64,000 nt of DNA from Bacteroides sp. 51 (GCF_010500965.1 NZ_QVMI01000009.1:230401-294400); one strand, 5' to 3'; numbered from the stretch's first letter, positions 27,432-35,686 are shown. Notes: generated by a model not told the origin, from the sequence alone. Numbers and translations are program-made.

Positions 27432-28042
27432 GAAAAAAAGGAATAAAGAATATCATTTTTGATTTTGGTGGTGTGTTGATCAACCTTAACCGCCAGCGCT
27501 GTATTGACAGCTTTAAACAACTAGGTTTAAATCATGTAGAAGATCTGATTGATCCGTTTGCTCAACAAGGCATTTTCATGCAGTTGGAGAAGGGACTGAT
27601 TACTCCGGCCGTATTTCGTGATAAAGTGCGCGAGCAATTAAATGAGCCTGCTACGGATGAGCAGATTGATGCCGCCTGGAACAACTTCCTGGTTGATCTT
27701 CCTACATATAAACTGGAAGCGTTGTTGAAATTGCGCGAACGGTATCTTGTATATTTGCTCAGTAATACGAATGCGATCCATTGGGATTGGTCGTGTGCCA
27801 ATGCATTCCCGTATAAAGGTTTCAATGAGAAAGATTACTTTGAGGAGATTTTTCTTTCTTATGAAATGAAGCTGGCCAAACCTGATGTGGCTATTTTCGA
27901 AGCAGTTCTTGAAGCAACAGGTATTCAGGCAAAAGAGACTTTCTTTATTGATGATTCCGAAGCAAACTGCAAGGCGGCAGAGTCATTGGGCATATCCACC
28001 TATTTGTGCAAGCCGGGTGAGGATTGGACGAAACTTTTTTAA
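27428..28042 (+). CDS. HAD-superfamily hydrolase (IA subfamily)
   Basis: 204 aa from the ATG at 27428, which overlaps the ATPase stop by 4 nt. A longer frame from 27374 would read into the ATPase gene and is rejected. HAD motifs: I, IIFDFGGVLINLN (nucleophile Asp; the acid/base Asp of DxD is replaced by Gly, as in haloacid dehalogenase/epoxide-hydrolase N-terminal-like members); II, YLLSNTNAIHWDW; III, KLAKPDVAIFEAVL; IV, FFIDDSEANCKAA. The substrate is unknown. It is co-transcribed with the calcium pump and probably with ribF. Confidence 0.88.
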   Translation: MRKKGIKNIIFDFGGVLINLNRQRCIDSFKQLGLNHVEDLIDPFAQQGIFMQLEKGLITPAVFRDKVREQLNEPATDEQIDAAWNNFLVDLPTYKLEALLKLRERYLVYLLSNTNAIHWDWSCANAFPYKGFNEKDYFEEIFLSYEMKLAKPDVAIFEAVLEATGIQAKETFFIDDSEANCKAAESLGISTYLCKPGEDWTKLF

Positions 28043-28059
28043 TTAATCATCCTTAGTTT

Positions 28060-28992
28060 ATGCTACTTGTTCGCAACACACCGGATTTATCTCATAATGC
28101 ACTGAAACCAAGTGTAGCGGCTATCGGCTTCTTTGATGGGGTGCATCTGGGGCATTATTATCTGATAGAACAAGTAAAGACGGAAGCAGCGAAAAGAGGA
28201 TTCTCTTCGTCACTGGTAACTTTCCCTGTGCATCCCCGTAAAGTGATGGATGCAGAATATAAACCCGAACTCCTGACTTCGTATGACGAAAAGGTGGAGC
28301 TATTGGAAACAACAGAGATTGATTATTGCTTCGCGTTGGATTTTACTTCTGATATATCCCACCTTACTGCCTATGACTTTATGCGTTCCATCCTTAAAGA
28401 GCGCTATAATGTACAAGGGCTTGTTATTGGCTATGATCACCGGTTTGGGCATAATCGCAGTGAAGGTTTTGATGATTATTTCCGCTATGGCAAGGAACTG
28501 GGCATTGATGTCATTCGCGCGTGCGCGCGTATTATTAATAAGGTGACGATTAGTTCCTCGGTCATCCGCCGGCAATTACATGCTGGTGATGTAGCTTTGG
28601 CTGCGACCTATCTGGGATATGAATATTTTCTGGATGGTACGGTTATTGATGGATATAAAGTAGGGCGCACCATCGGATTTCCAACTGCTAATATTCATGT
28701 GACTGATTCGGATAAATTAGTTCCTGCTGATGGTGTTTATGCTGTTAAGGTCACTGTGAACAATAACGTTTATGCCGGAATGCTGAATATTGGTCATCGC
28801 CCTACCATTAATAATGGCGGTCATCGTAGCATTGAGGTGCATATTCTACATTTCCATTCTGATATATACAACTACCCGATTCGTATTTCCTTTGTTCAAC
28901 GTATCCGTTCCGAGATGAAGTTCACCGGAAAGGAACAATTGGTTGAACAACTCTCCAAAGATGCCTCTGTTGTAGAGGGACTTCTACTTTAA
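28060..28992 (+). CDS. ribF: Bifunctional riboflavin kinase/FAD synthetase
   Basis: 310 aa, normal for RibF, which makes FMN and then FAD. The N-terminal nucleotidyltransferase domain carries IGFFDGVHLGHYYLIEQVK (about 22-40) and YDHRFGHNRSEGFD. The C-terminal flavokinase domain begins about residue 180 with VGRTIGFPTANIHVTDSDKL and contains NIGHRPTINNGGHRSIEVHI. It starts 17 nt after the HAD gene, so it likely belongs to the same operon. The gene ends just before a long inverted repeat. Confidence 0.96.
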   Translation: MLLVRNTPDLSHNALKPSVAAIGFFDGVHLGHYYLIEQVKTEAAKRGFSSSLVTFPVHPRKVMDAEYKPELLTSYDEKVELLETTEIDYCFALDFTSDISHLTAYDFMRSILKERYNVQGLVIGYDHRFGHNRSEGFDDYFRYGKELGIDVIRACARIINKVTISSSVIRRQLHAGDVALAATYLGYEYFLDGTVIDGYKVGRTIGFPTANIHVTDSDKLVPADGVYAVKVTVNNNVYAGMLNIGHRPTINNGGHRSIEVHILHFHSDIYNYPIRISFVQRIRSEMKFTGKEQLVEQLSKDASVVEGLLL

Positions 28993-29000
28993 TTTTTTTT

Positions 29001-29101
29001 AGCCACAGATCGCGCGGATTACACGGATTAAAGAGCACGGATAAGATATAAATAAAATAATCCGTGTTATTAAATCCGTGCAATCCGCGTGATCTGTGGC
29101 T
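29001..29101. repeat. Long inverted repeat with CACGGATT words
   Basis: Arms 29001-29031 and 29071-29101 match at about 28 of 31 positions (AGCCACAGATC, CGCGGATT, CACGGATT). Further CACGGAT/ATCCGTG pairs lie inside. It stands directly after ribF, preceded by a T-run. CACGGATTACACGGATT-type words are widespread in Bacteroidetes intergenic DNA. Probably a 3'-end hairpin. Confidence 0.8.
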
Positions 29102-29137
29102 AAATATATGCCGTTTTATTGAGAAAAGACAATAAAA

Positions 29138-29228
29138 TATCGAAAAACATACTTTATTTATTGTTTTTCGATAAAAATGTTTGGTGGTTTAAAATATAAT
29201 CTTTTTATTTGCATATCGAAAAACGATA
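29138..29228 (+). promoter_or_regulatory. Operator-like TATCG-N5-CGATA sites upstream of the CPBP/DUF2975/XRE operon
   Basis: A perfect dyad TATCGAAAAACGATA lies at 29214-29228. A second copy with one degenerate half (TATCGAAAAACATA) is at 29138-29151 and its inverted partner (TTGTTTTTCGATA) at 29161-29173. Together they form a larger dyad at 29138-29173. They precede an operon that ends in its own XRE repressor, the natural candidate ligand. Confidence 0.6.
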
Positions 29229-29266
29229 AATTATTATTGAATAACAAACCAAATACAGATCAGAAT

Positions 29267-29359
29267 ATGAAAAAGGCATTTATGAGCATATCGTTATTAG
29301 TGATTTCGGTCTCTATGATTGCAATGTTGTTGTGTGGTTCTCTTGCCACTAGCATTTAA
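29267..29359 (+). CDS. Small membrane peptide, unknown
   Basis: 30 aa starting MKKAFMSISLLVISVSMIAM and ending LLCGSLATSI. It is one hydrophobic helix with a positive N-terminus, preceded by AGATCAGAAT rather than a clear ribosome site. It lies 49 nt upstream of the CPBP gene and just after the operator-like sites. It could be a leader peptide, a small stress membrane protein, or chance; coding is not proven. Confidence 0.4.
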   Translation: MKKAFMSISLLVISVSMIAMLLCGSLATSI

Positions 29360-29408
29360 TGGTTCAACTAAACAAAGTACCACAAATCTATTAGTCTATT
29401 TCAAAACA

Positions 29409-30227
29409 ATGAAAACTACAATTAAACTCGTATTGATCTATTTGGGAGCTCAGATACTCTCCAGTATGATAGTTCTTATTCCTAATACCTTCTATAATAT
29501 AAGTCAGGGCAATTCATTGGATACGGTAAGCAGCCAGGCTATTGCTATTACCATGTTTCTGGGTTTCTTCATCATGGGAGGCTATCTTTGGAAAGCCGGA
29601 TATATCAGCACAGATAAAAGAACATGGTCGCCGGTTTCAGGTATTTACCTTGTGTTTACTACGCTCATCTGGTTGGCGTCTATTATTATTCTTGAACATT
29701 TGTTCAGCCTGTTGCCGGAAATACCTAACCTGCTAAAGAGTGATTTTGATACATTGCAATCCGGTTGGTTGGGCATTCTTTCCATAGCTTTGTTTGGCCC
29801 TATTCTTGAGGAACTGATGTTTCGTGGAGCAATAATGCGTGCTTTATTAAAGAAATACAATCCAACGAAAGCCATTATCCTGTCTGCTCTCATCTTTGGG
29901 ATCATTCATTTTAATCCCGCGCAGATTGTTGCCGGAGCGATTTTGGGTTTGCTCCTGGGATGGATTTATTATAAAACGGCAAGTCTTATTCCTTGCATAT
30001 TGATTCATATTCTCAATAATAGTCTTTCTGTTTATTTGAATTTGAAGTACCCTGATGTAGAATATGCGAAGGATTTGTTCACTGGGAATACATATTCCAT
30101 TGTTTTAATCGCAGCTATTATTATTTTTGTCGGCTCAATCTTGTGGATGAAGCAAGTTACGATTCCTTTTCCATGGAAAGAAGAGCGTGTAGAAGAGCAT
30201 TATAATGAAGTAAAAAACGAAGAATAA
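29409..30227 (+). CDS. CPBP-family intramembrane metalloprotease
   Basis: 272 aa from the ATG at 29409; a longer frame from 29319 is rejected as it overlaps the small peptide and has no signal. About eight membrane helices. The CPBP/Abi motifs are present: EELMFRGAIMRALLKKY (catalytic EE and R, about 137-153), FGIIHFNPAQ (His) and LIPCILIHILNNSLSVYLN (His/Asn). Family members include Rce1-type CAAX proteases and bacteriocin-immunity proteins. The role here is unknown. The DUF2975 gene starts 1 nt after its stop. Confidence 0.9.
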   Translation: MKTTIKLVLIYLGAQILSSMIVLIPNTFYNISQGNSLDTVSSQAIAITMFLGFFIMGGYLWKAGYISTDKRTWSPVSGIYLVFTTLIWLASIIILEHLFSLLPEIPNLLKSDFDTLQSGWLGILSIALFGPILEELMFRGAIMRALLKKYNPTKAIILSALIFGIIHFNPAQIVAGAILGLLLGWIYYKTASLIPCILIHILNNSLSVYLNLKYPDVEYAKDLFTGNTYSIVLIAAIIIFVGSILWMKQVTIPFPWKEERVEEHYNEVKNEE

Positions 30228-30228
30228 G

Positions 30229-30918
30229 ATGAAAAACAGATTAAACATACTGTGTTTTTTGGTTGTACTGGTGTTGGGATACTCTATCTCAGAATCTATA
30301 TACCAATTTAGTTTGGGAGTGTCAATGGGTGCCAGAACAAGCTTTGAAGAGGGTTATGAAGCAGGGCGAAAAGGAGAAAAGCCGGACCTGAGTAAGAGTA
30401 AAACCCAGATGATGGATGTGATGTACATGAAGCATGTGGCATTGACTCCCGATGTTTATCCTATATTCAATGATTCGGTTCTGAATGAGAAAACGGGCGA
30501 GTATGTGCCGGCTATGTATAGTCAGATGCTTGTTAGCGTAAAAACAAAGCAGAGTATAGGGCAGACGTTAACCATTATTATTTTTAGCATGATCAATCTT
30601 TTTGCTGTCGTGGTTGCGGTTGTGATCTTTATTCTCATTATTGTATCTATCAATAAGTCGAAGATCTTTATTTGGAGGAATGTGTATTGCCTGCGGTGGT
30701 TGGGAGCTATGCTTATTTTGAGTTTTATTTGCACTGTTGTTCCTACAGCTGTAACGAGCTATGCTTTATCTGATGTTTTTTCAATTAAAGGATATGACCT
30801 CCATTTATCGGAACTTGTGTCTATTACAAATTTAGTGCTCGGGCTTTCATCTCTGATTGTTGGCGAGATCTTTGCAATTGGGTTGCGAATGAAAGAAGAA
30901 CAGGAATTAACGATTTAA
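30229..30918 (+). CDS. DUF2975 membrane protein (copy 1)
   Basis: 229 aa. An N-terminal helix (LNILCFLVVLVLGYSISESI), an extracytoplasmic region (about 30-110), then three more helices (IIFSMINLFAVVVAVVIFIL; WLGAMLILSFICTVVPTAV; LVLGLSSLIVGEIFAIG). It ends EEQELTI, exactly like the next gene. DUF2975 proteins are regularly encoded beside a small XRE regulator of the YozG type, as here. The biochemical function is not established. It is translationally close to the CPBP gene. Confidence 0.82.
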   Translation: MKNRLNILCFLVVLVLGYSISESIYQFSLGVSMGARTSFEEGYEAGRKGEKPDLSKSKTQMMDVMYMKHVALTPDVYPIFNDSVLNEKTGEYVPAMYSQMLVSVKTKQSIGQTLTIIIFSMINLFAVVVAVVIFILIIVSINKSKIFIWRNVYCLRWLGAMLILSFICTVVPTAVTSYALSDVFSIKGYDLHLSELVSITNLVLGLSSLIVGEIFAIGLRMKEEQELTI

Positions 30919-30928
30919 AGGTGTAATA

Positions 30929-31594
30929 ATGAAGACGAAGTTAAATATATTGTGCATACTAATATTGGTTGCTGTTGGGTTTTCAATAGCCGAAGCGATT
31001 TACAGAAGTTATGATACCTTCTTACCGGACTTCAAGAAAGGATTTACCGAAGCGTTAAGTGTATATACTCAGGATACCGTGCCAGTTGATAATATACAAA
31101 GACTTTTTGTCGATTTGGCAGCCAATACCTATGAAGTATATACCGATTCTGTTTACAACGCGAAAACAGACAAGTGGATGCCGGCAGAGATATGCAGTGT
31201 TGTTGTTAAAGTGAGCCATTCTGATGTTCCCTGGTGGAGAGAGGCTCTTCTTGGTTTTGGGGCATTGGTTGCATGTATAGCCGGAATTCTTCAAATTGTA
31301 TTTTTCTTCAGGCTAGTCTCTGCCATTAATAAGTCAATCATCTTTGAATGGGATAATGTGATTAAGCTTCGCACCATCGGATGGTCTATGCTTGTCTTTT
31401 TCCTTGCCTATGCACTGTGCGCTTATGCAGATTATGCTGCTATTACTTCTATAGCGGATATTCCCAACTATAAGATAACGACAGAAGAAGTGTTTGATTT
31501 TTATCAACTGATCCTTGGATTAGGAGTTTTAGTAATAGCCGAAGTCTTTGCAATTGGCATACGGTTGCGTGAAGAACAGGAGCTAACCATTTAA
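30929..31594 (+). CDS. DUF2975 membrane protein (copy 2)
   Basis: 221 aa, a paralogue of the preceding gene. It has the same four-helix layout, the same N-terminal LNILCILILVAVGFSIAEAI, the same central KSIIFEWDNV and an almost identical end (AIGIRLREEQELTI against AIGLRMKEEQELTI). The extracytoplasmic loop has diverged, which could mean different ligands or a heteromeric pair. It starts 10 nt after copy 1. Confidence 0.82.
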   Translation: MKTKLNILCILILVAVGFSIAEAIYRSYDTFLPDFKKGFTEALSVYTQDTVPVDNIQRLFVDLAANTYEVYTDSVYNAKTDKWMPAEICSVVVKVSHSDVPWWREALLGFGALVACIAGILQIVFFFRLVSAINKSIIFEWDNVIKLRTIGWSMLVFFLAYALCAYADYAAITSIADIPNYKITTEEVFDFYQLILGLGVLVIAEVFAIGIRLREEQELTI

Positions 31595-31612
31595 GTAAGG
31601 GGAGAATTCGAT

Positions 31613-31846
31613 ATGGCAATAATAGTAAACTTAGATATAATGATGGCTCGAAGAAAAATCTCTTTGAGCGAATTAGCAGAAAAAGTCGATATTACTCCGG
31701 CTAACTTATCCATCCTGAAAACAGGGAAAGCGAAAGCAATCCGTTTCTCTACGCTCGAAGCTATTTGCAAAGAGTTGGACTGTCAACCGGGAGATATACT
31801 AGAGTTCAGCCCCGAGGCAGGGCCGCCGGATTCTGATGCAGGCTAA
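31613..31846 (+). CDS. XRE-family HTH regulator (YozG type)
   Basis: 77 aa, essentially one HTH domain: VNLDIMMARRKISLSELAEK, then VDITPANLSILKTGKAKAIR and FSTLEAICKELDCQPGDILE. Last gene of the CPBP/DUF2975 operon, 18 nt behind copy 2. It is the likely repressor acting on the TATCG-N5-CGATA sites at 29138-29228 and so on its own operon (inference). Confidence 0.92.
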   Translation: MAIIVNLDIMMARRKISLSELAEKVDITPANLSILKTGKAKAIRFSTLEAICKELDCQPGDILEFSPEAGPPDSDAG

Positions 31847-31859
31847 TGAATTGGGATAG

Positions 31860-31887
31860 CCAGGTTTTATTCCGCATGGAAACCTGG
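31860..31887. terminator. Hairpin between convergent XRE and sufE genes
   Basis: CCAGGTTT (31860-31867) pairs with AAACCTGG (31880-31887). It abuts the sufE stop codon. Weak U-tracts; a likely bidirectional terminator. Confidence 0.5.
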
Positions 31888-32316
31888 TCATCCTGGTTTA
31901 TGGCTTGCCTTGAATGCCAGTGCATACATGCGTATTTGTTTCACCATCGACAACAGTCCATTGCTGCGTGTGGGCGATAAATGTTCTTTCAAACCAATCT
32001 TGTCGATAAAATAAAGATCAGCGTTTAGGATCTCGTCGGGTGTATGTCCGGAGAGGACATTGATAAGCAAGGCAATAATGCCTTTGGTAATTAGCGCATC
32101 ACTTTCTGCCTGGAAAACTACTTTCCCGTCTATGTAATCGGCGTGCAGCCAAACACGGCTTTGGCAACCTTCAATGAGGTTTTGATCTGTTTTGTACTTT
32201 TCGTCAAGGGAGGGCTGTTCATTGCCCAGGTCGATGAGTATCTGGTAGCGGTCCATCCAGTCGTCGAACTCGCTGAATTCCGCAATGATTTCGTCTTGTT
32301 TTTCGTTAATTGTCAT
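31888..32316 (-). CDS. sufE: SufE-family Fe-S cluster assembly sulfur acceptor
   Basis: 142 aa, standard size. SufE takes persulfide sulfur from the cysteine desulfurase SufS for Fe-S assembly. The active Cys sits in NLIEGCQSRVWLHADY (about residue 51). The fold continues with ITKGIIALLINVLSGHTPDE. It lies 30 nt downstream of the M28 peptidase gene on the same strand, so may share its transcript. No suf neighbours are in the window. Confidence 0.95.
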   Translation of the reverse strand: MTINEKQDEIIAEFSEFDDWMDRYQILIDLGNEQPSLDEKYKTDQNLIEGCQSRVWLHADYIDGKVVFQAESDALITKGIIALLINVLSGHTPDEILNADLYFIDKIGLKEHLSPTRSNGLLSMVKQIRMYALAFKASHKPG

Positions 32317-32346
32317 AGTGCTAATGTATTAGCTATATGTATATTA

Positions 32347-33342
32347 TTACTTTTCATTGTAGATCACTGCAAGTACCGTTTGCCCCACGGCCTGGAGTGT
32401 TTTCTTATCTATTCCGCTCATATCATCGTTTATGGTATGCCAGAAATCTCCGAAGCTATTGTGTTTTGCATCAGCCATATAGGGCACAATGTCAATGCTT
32501 GGGATGCCGGCAATCTCGTTCACGAACAGGTGATCGTCTATAGCTCCGCCATTTTCTTCGTTCACGAAGATGTTGCTATACCCCAGTTCCTTTGCTTTCT
32601 TCCATACTTTTTTATTGACGCTTCTGGCATATTTCTCAGAGTAAAGCTCGCGATAGAAGGTTGCATCTTTTCCTCCTACCATATCCAGCAGAATGCCAAA
32701 GCGTGCATTGTATCCCTCTACATGCGGATTGCGCGACCAGTATTGCGAACCTAGACACCAGTATTCGTCTTTATGATCGCCTTTGTGGAAGCGCGGCGCT
32801 CCATAATCTTCGGCATCAAAAAAGATGATATCAATGCCCAGAGCCGGTGCTTCCTGATTGATCAGGCGGGCAATCTCCAACAGGACGCCTACGCCACTTG
32901 CACCATCATTTGCTCCCAGAACCGGGGTGTGGTGGTTTTTCTCATCAAGGTCGGCATCGGACCACGGACGGGAATCCCAGTGGGCAAACAGCAGGATTCG
33001 TTTTTTATTCTCGGGGTTATAAGAACCGATGATGTTTCTGGCTTTAAGTATCGTACCATTAAATGCCAACAGATCGGCGTATTGGTTGGTTACTTTGGCG
33101 CCATACTCTTCCAGCTTTTGTGCCAGATACTCGCCACAGGCCACGTGCTCCTTGGTGTTGGGCACTCGTGGGCCGAAGTCTACCTGCGCCTGAATGTACT
33201 GGTAAGCGTTGTCGGCATTGAACTCGGGTACTGTAATCATGTTTTCGGCTGTATCATTGGCCTTATTGCTATTGCCGGTTTTGCACGATGTGGTGGTAAG
33301 TAGCATGCACGCCATAAATGCCAGTGTGATATATTTCTTCAT
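32347..33342 (-). CDS. M28-family zinc metallopeptidase lipoprotein
   Basis: 331 aa. Lipoprotein signal with Cys in LLTTTSCKTGN (about residue 20). The M28 zinc ligands are visible: His in LLFAHWDSRPWSD, bridging Asp in LGANDGASGVGVLLEIA, Glu in IIFFDAEDYGAPRF, Asp in GILLDMVGGKDATF and His in NSFGDFWHTINDDM. The layout resembles bacterial glutaminyl-peptide cyclotransferase-like/aminopeptidase members; which reaction it catalyses cannot be told. It is probably periplasmic or surface-exposed. It has its own -7 element. Confidence 0.92.
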   Translation of the reverse strand: MKKYITLAFMACMLLTTTSCKTGNSNKANDTAENMITVPEFNADNAYQYIQAQVDFGPRVPNTKEHVACGEYLAQKLEEYGAKVTNQYADLLAFNGTILKARNIIGSYNPENKKRILLFAHWDSRPWSDADLDEKNHHTPVLGANDGASGVGVLLEIARLINQEAPALGIDIIFFDAEDYGAPRFHKGDHKDEYWCLGSQYWSRNPHVEGYNARFGILLDMVGGKDATFYRELYSEKYARSVNKKVWKKAKELGYSNIFVNEENGGAIDDHLFVNEIAGIPSIDIVPYMADAKHNSFGDFWHTINDDMSGIDKKTLQAVGQTVLAVIYNEK

Positions 33343-33374
33343 CTTCTTTTTTGAGTTTATTGTTTTCGGGTGTA

Positions 33375-33382
33375 CAAAGGTA
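33375..33382 (-). promoter_or_regulatory. -7 promoter element of the M28 peptidase
   Basis: CAAAGGTA on the plus strand is TACCTTTG on the minus strand, 33 nt upstream of the start. It lies between the two genes, so the peptidase can be transcribed separately from the LD-carboxypeptidase. Confidence 0.45.
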
Positions 33383-33387
33383 CGTAT

Positions 33388-34314
33388 TTAGAATTGAGAA
33401 TCTTGCTGCCCCAGCTGCAATTTAACAGCTTTTTTGGTGATGGATAGCTCAACCGGGGCACCGCAGATCATTGGTAAATTATATGTAACATGCCCTACGG
33501 GGAAGTTAAAACAAACGGGTATGTTGTATGGTTTCAATACGTCGGCCAATGCTCCGTACAGTTCTTTGCCCAGCGATTTATCTTCTTCGTATTCCGTAAA
33601 CTGCCCGATGATTACTGCCGAGAGCTTTTCTAATACCCCGCCTAGTTTCAGGTTGTAGATCATGCGCTCTATGGCATGGGGGCGTTCGCTGATGTCTTCA
33701 ATGAATAATATCGTATTCTCTGCCGGGATGTCGTAAGGTGTTCCGCGGAGTCCATACAACACGGCAAGATTCCCTCCCCGTAGTATGCCTTTGGCCGTGC
33801 CTTCGTGATTCAGCTTATGTGGCTTGCAGGTGTATTCGGGCAGCTTGCCGAATAGGATATCTTTCAGATAGGCGCTGCAAAGATCGTCCTCCGGTTCGAG
33901 TGCCAGGTGGCGAGCCATCAGCGCGTGCAATGAGGCGTAACCATTGGCCTGGAATAGATTGTGTAAAGCCGTAATGTCACTGTACCCGATGAGCCACTTG
34001 GGCGATTGGCGGAAGCGGGTAAAGTCCAGTTTCTCTATAAGGTGTATGGCGCCGTAGCCTCCGCGACTACAAAAGATGGCCCTGACATCCTTGTCGTCCA
34101 TGGCATGTTGCAGGTCGTCGGTGCGTTGCTTGACTGTTCCCGCATACCGGCCCGATGAGTGTCCGGCATATTTCCCGGTAACGGGTTGTAATCCCCATGA
34201 CTCCAAACGTTTGACGGCTTCCTTCAGGAGGCGTTTGTCTATTTTGCTTGACGGCGACAGGATCACAACTTTATCGCCCTCTTGCAGATATGGAGGAAAG
34301 CTAGGTTCGTTCAT
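33388..34314 (-). CDS. LD-carboxypeptidase (S66 family)
   Basis: 308 aa from the ATG at 34314. The Met at 34341 is rejected because a -7 box (34339-34346) overlaps it. S66 features: LQEGDKVVILSPSSKIDKR at the N-terminus, FCSRGGYGAIHLIEKLDF, LIGYSDITALHNLF (nucleophile region), ILRGGNLAVLYGLRGTPYD with the catalytic Glu in LFIEDISERPHAIERM, and a late His in FPVGHVTYNLP. It cuts the L,D-bond of murein tetrapeptides in cytoplasmic recycling. It is the first gene of a minus-strand run with the M28 peptidase and sufE. Confidence 0.93.
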   Translation of the reverse strand: MNEPSFPPYLQEGDKVVILSPSSKIDKRLLKEAVKRLESWGLQPVTGKYAGHSSGRYAGTVKQRTDDLQHAMDDKDVRAIFCSRGGYGAIHLIEKLDFTRFRQSPKWLIGYSDITALHNLFQANGYASLHALMARHLALEPEDDLCSAYLKDILFGKLPEYTCKPHKLNHEGTAKGILRGGNLAVLYGLRGTPYDIPAENTILFIEDISERPHAIERMIYNLKLGGVLEKLSAVIIGQFTEYEEDKSLGKELYGALADVLKPYNIPVCFNFPVGHVTYNLPMICGAPVELSITKKAVKLQLGQQDSQF

Positions 34315-34338
34315 GTTATTATAGATTGAAACATGCCC

Positions 34339-34346
34339 CAAAGTTA
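34339..34346 (-). promoter_or_regulatory. -7 promoter element of the LD-carboxypeptidase
   Basis: CAAAGTTA on the plus strand is TAACTTTG on the minus strand, 25 nt upstream of the chosen start, which supports that start. Confidence 0.45.
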
Positions 34347-34455
34347 AACAAAAGGGCGATAAACAGCTTAAGATAGAAGCAAAAAAGAAATATGCCGCTT
34401 TATTTAACCGCTTGTTGTGGAGTTATTAATGTCTATTGATTATTGAATTAATATA

Positions 34456-34581
34456 CTTTGCTTATTTAATTAGTTCGTCCCGCAGCTGCGGGACGATCGG
34501 CCCGCATATGGCAACCGAATAGCCCGCAACTGTGGGACGAATAGCCCCCATCTGCGGGACGAACTAATTAAATAAGCAAAG
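34456..34581. repeat. Four 22-nt units inside a perfect 30-nt inverted repeat
   Basis: Units begin at 34479, 34501, 34523 and 34545, each exactly 22 nt, with the pattern CCCGCA-N3-TG-GGGACGA (unit 2 is the most diverged). The outer arms 34456-34485 and 34552-34581 are perfect reverse complements over 30 nt and include an AT-rich outer part (TTATTTAATTAG). It is non-coding. Family unknown. Confidence 0.88.
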
Positions 34582-34747
34582 CACATGAATTGAACCATAA
34601 AACAGTATTAATGATTATATAAGAGTGGGTAAAGTCTGCCATCATTTCCGGAATATACCATAATGTTATTTAATGCCCTGCATTTTACCCTTTCCCGACC
34701 ACCTGTATTTCGATATTTTTTTTGATATTTGCTAAAAATCTACCATT

Positions 34748-35686
34748 ATGAAACCAATTAAGAATTTCGCCGAGTTGACAGAGCATTTAAAGGGACTGAA
34801 ATGCAGAAGGCGTGTTGCCGTAGTTTGTGCCAACGACCCGAATACGGAATATGCTATTGCCCGTGCGCTTGAAGAAGGAATTGCAGAGTTCCTCATGATC
34901 GGCGATTCTGCCATACTCGAAAAATATCCTACCCTGAAGAAATACCCCGAACATGTGAAAGTCCTTCACATCGAGAACCCCGATGAAGCGGCTCGCGAAG
35001 CTGTACGTATTGTTCGTGAAGGCGGAGCAGATATCCTGATGAAAGGCATTATCAATACCGACAACCTGCTGCGTGCCATATTGGATAAGGAAAAAGGATT
35101 GCTTCCGAAGGGTAAAATCCTGACGCACTTGTCGGTTGTAGAGATTCCGACTTACGATAAACTCTTGTTTTTCTCCGACGCCGCGGTCATTCCGCGCCCC
35201 ACCCTGCAACAGCGCATCGAGATGGTTTGGTATGCCATTCATACCTGCCACAGCTTCGGAATCAGGCAGCCCCGCGTGGCGTTGATACACTTTACGGAAA
35301 AGGTTAGCGCCAAATTCCCCACTTCGTTGGATTATGTGAATATCGTGGAGCTGGCCGAAGGCGGAGAGTTCGGAGATGTGATCATTGACGGCCCCCTGGA
35401 TGTGCGTACAGCCTGCGAAAAGGCGAGCGGCGATATCAAAGGAATCGTCTCGCCAATTAACGGAGAGGCCGACGTGCTGATTTTTCCTAACATAGAATCG
35501 GGCAACGCATTCTATAAAACCGTATCTTTGTTCAGTAAAGCTGAAATGGCAGGACTTCTGCAAGGCCCGAGCTGTCCCGTGGTATTGCCCTCGCGCAGTG
35601 ATTCGGGACTGTCGAAATATTACAGTATAGCTATGGCCTGCCTGACCTGCAAAAATAAACCATGCAATGAAAATACTCGCAATTAA
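34748..35686 (+). CDS. ptb: Phosphate butyryltransferase
   Basis: 312 aa. Family: phosphate acetyl/butyryl transferase. It converts butyryl-CoA (or another acyl-CoA) and phosphate to acyl phosphate. Visible features are VAVVCANDPNTEYAIARALE, GADILMKGIINTDNLLRAIL, LTHLSVVEIPTYDKLLFFSD and VLIFPNIESGNAFYKTVSLF with LPSRSDSGLSKYYSIAMA near the end. The 20-nt overlap with buk and the size (shorter than Pta) favour Ptb over Pta. The acyl group could be butyryl, isobutyryl or another branched-chain acid. Confidence 0.93.
   Translation: MKPIKNFAELTEHLKGLKCRRRVAVVCANDPNTEYAIARALEEGIAEFLMIGDSAILEKYPTLKKYPEHVKVLHIENPDEAAREAVRIVREGGADILMKGIINTDNLLRAILDKEKGLLPKGKILTHLSVVEIPTYDKLLFFSDAAVIPRPTLQQRIEMVWYAIHTCHSFGIRQPRVALIHFTEKVSAKFPTSLDYVNIVELAEGGEFGDVIIDGPLDVRTACEKASGDIKGIVSPINGEADVLIFPNIESGNAFYKTVSLFSKAEMAGLLQGPSCPVVLPSRSDSGLSKYYSIAMACLTCKNKPCNENTRN

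Larger units (their letters stand above)
34315..34747. other. Divergent intergenic region with inverted-repeat array
   Basis: 433 nt between the LD-carboxypeptidase and ptb genes. It holds the -7 box at 34339-34346, the 22-nt array (34456-34581), and an AT-rich leader to ptb. I find no gene. Confidence 0.6.
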
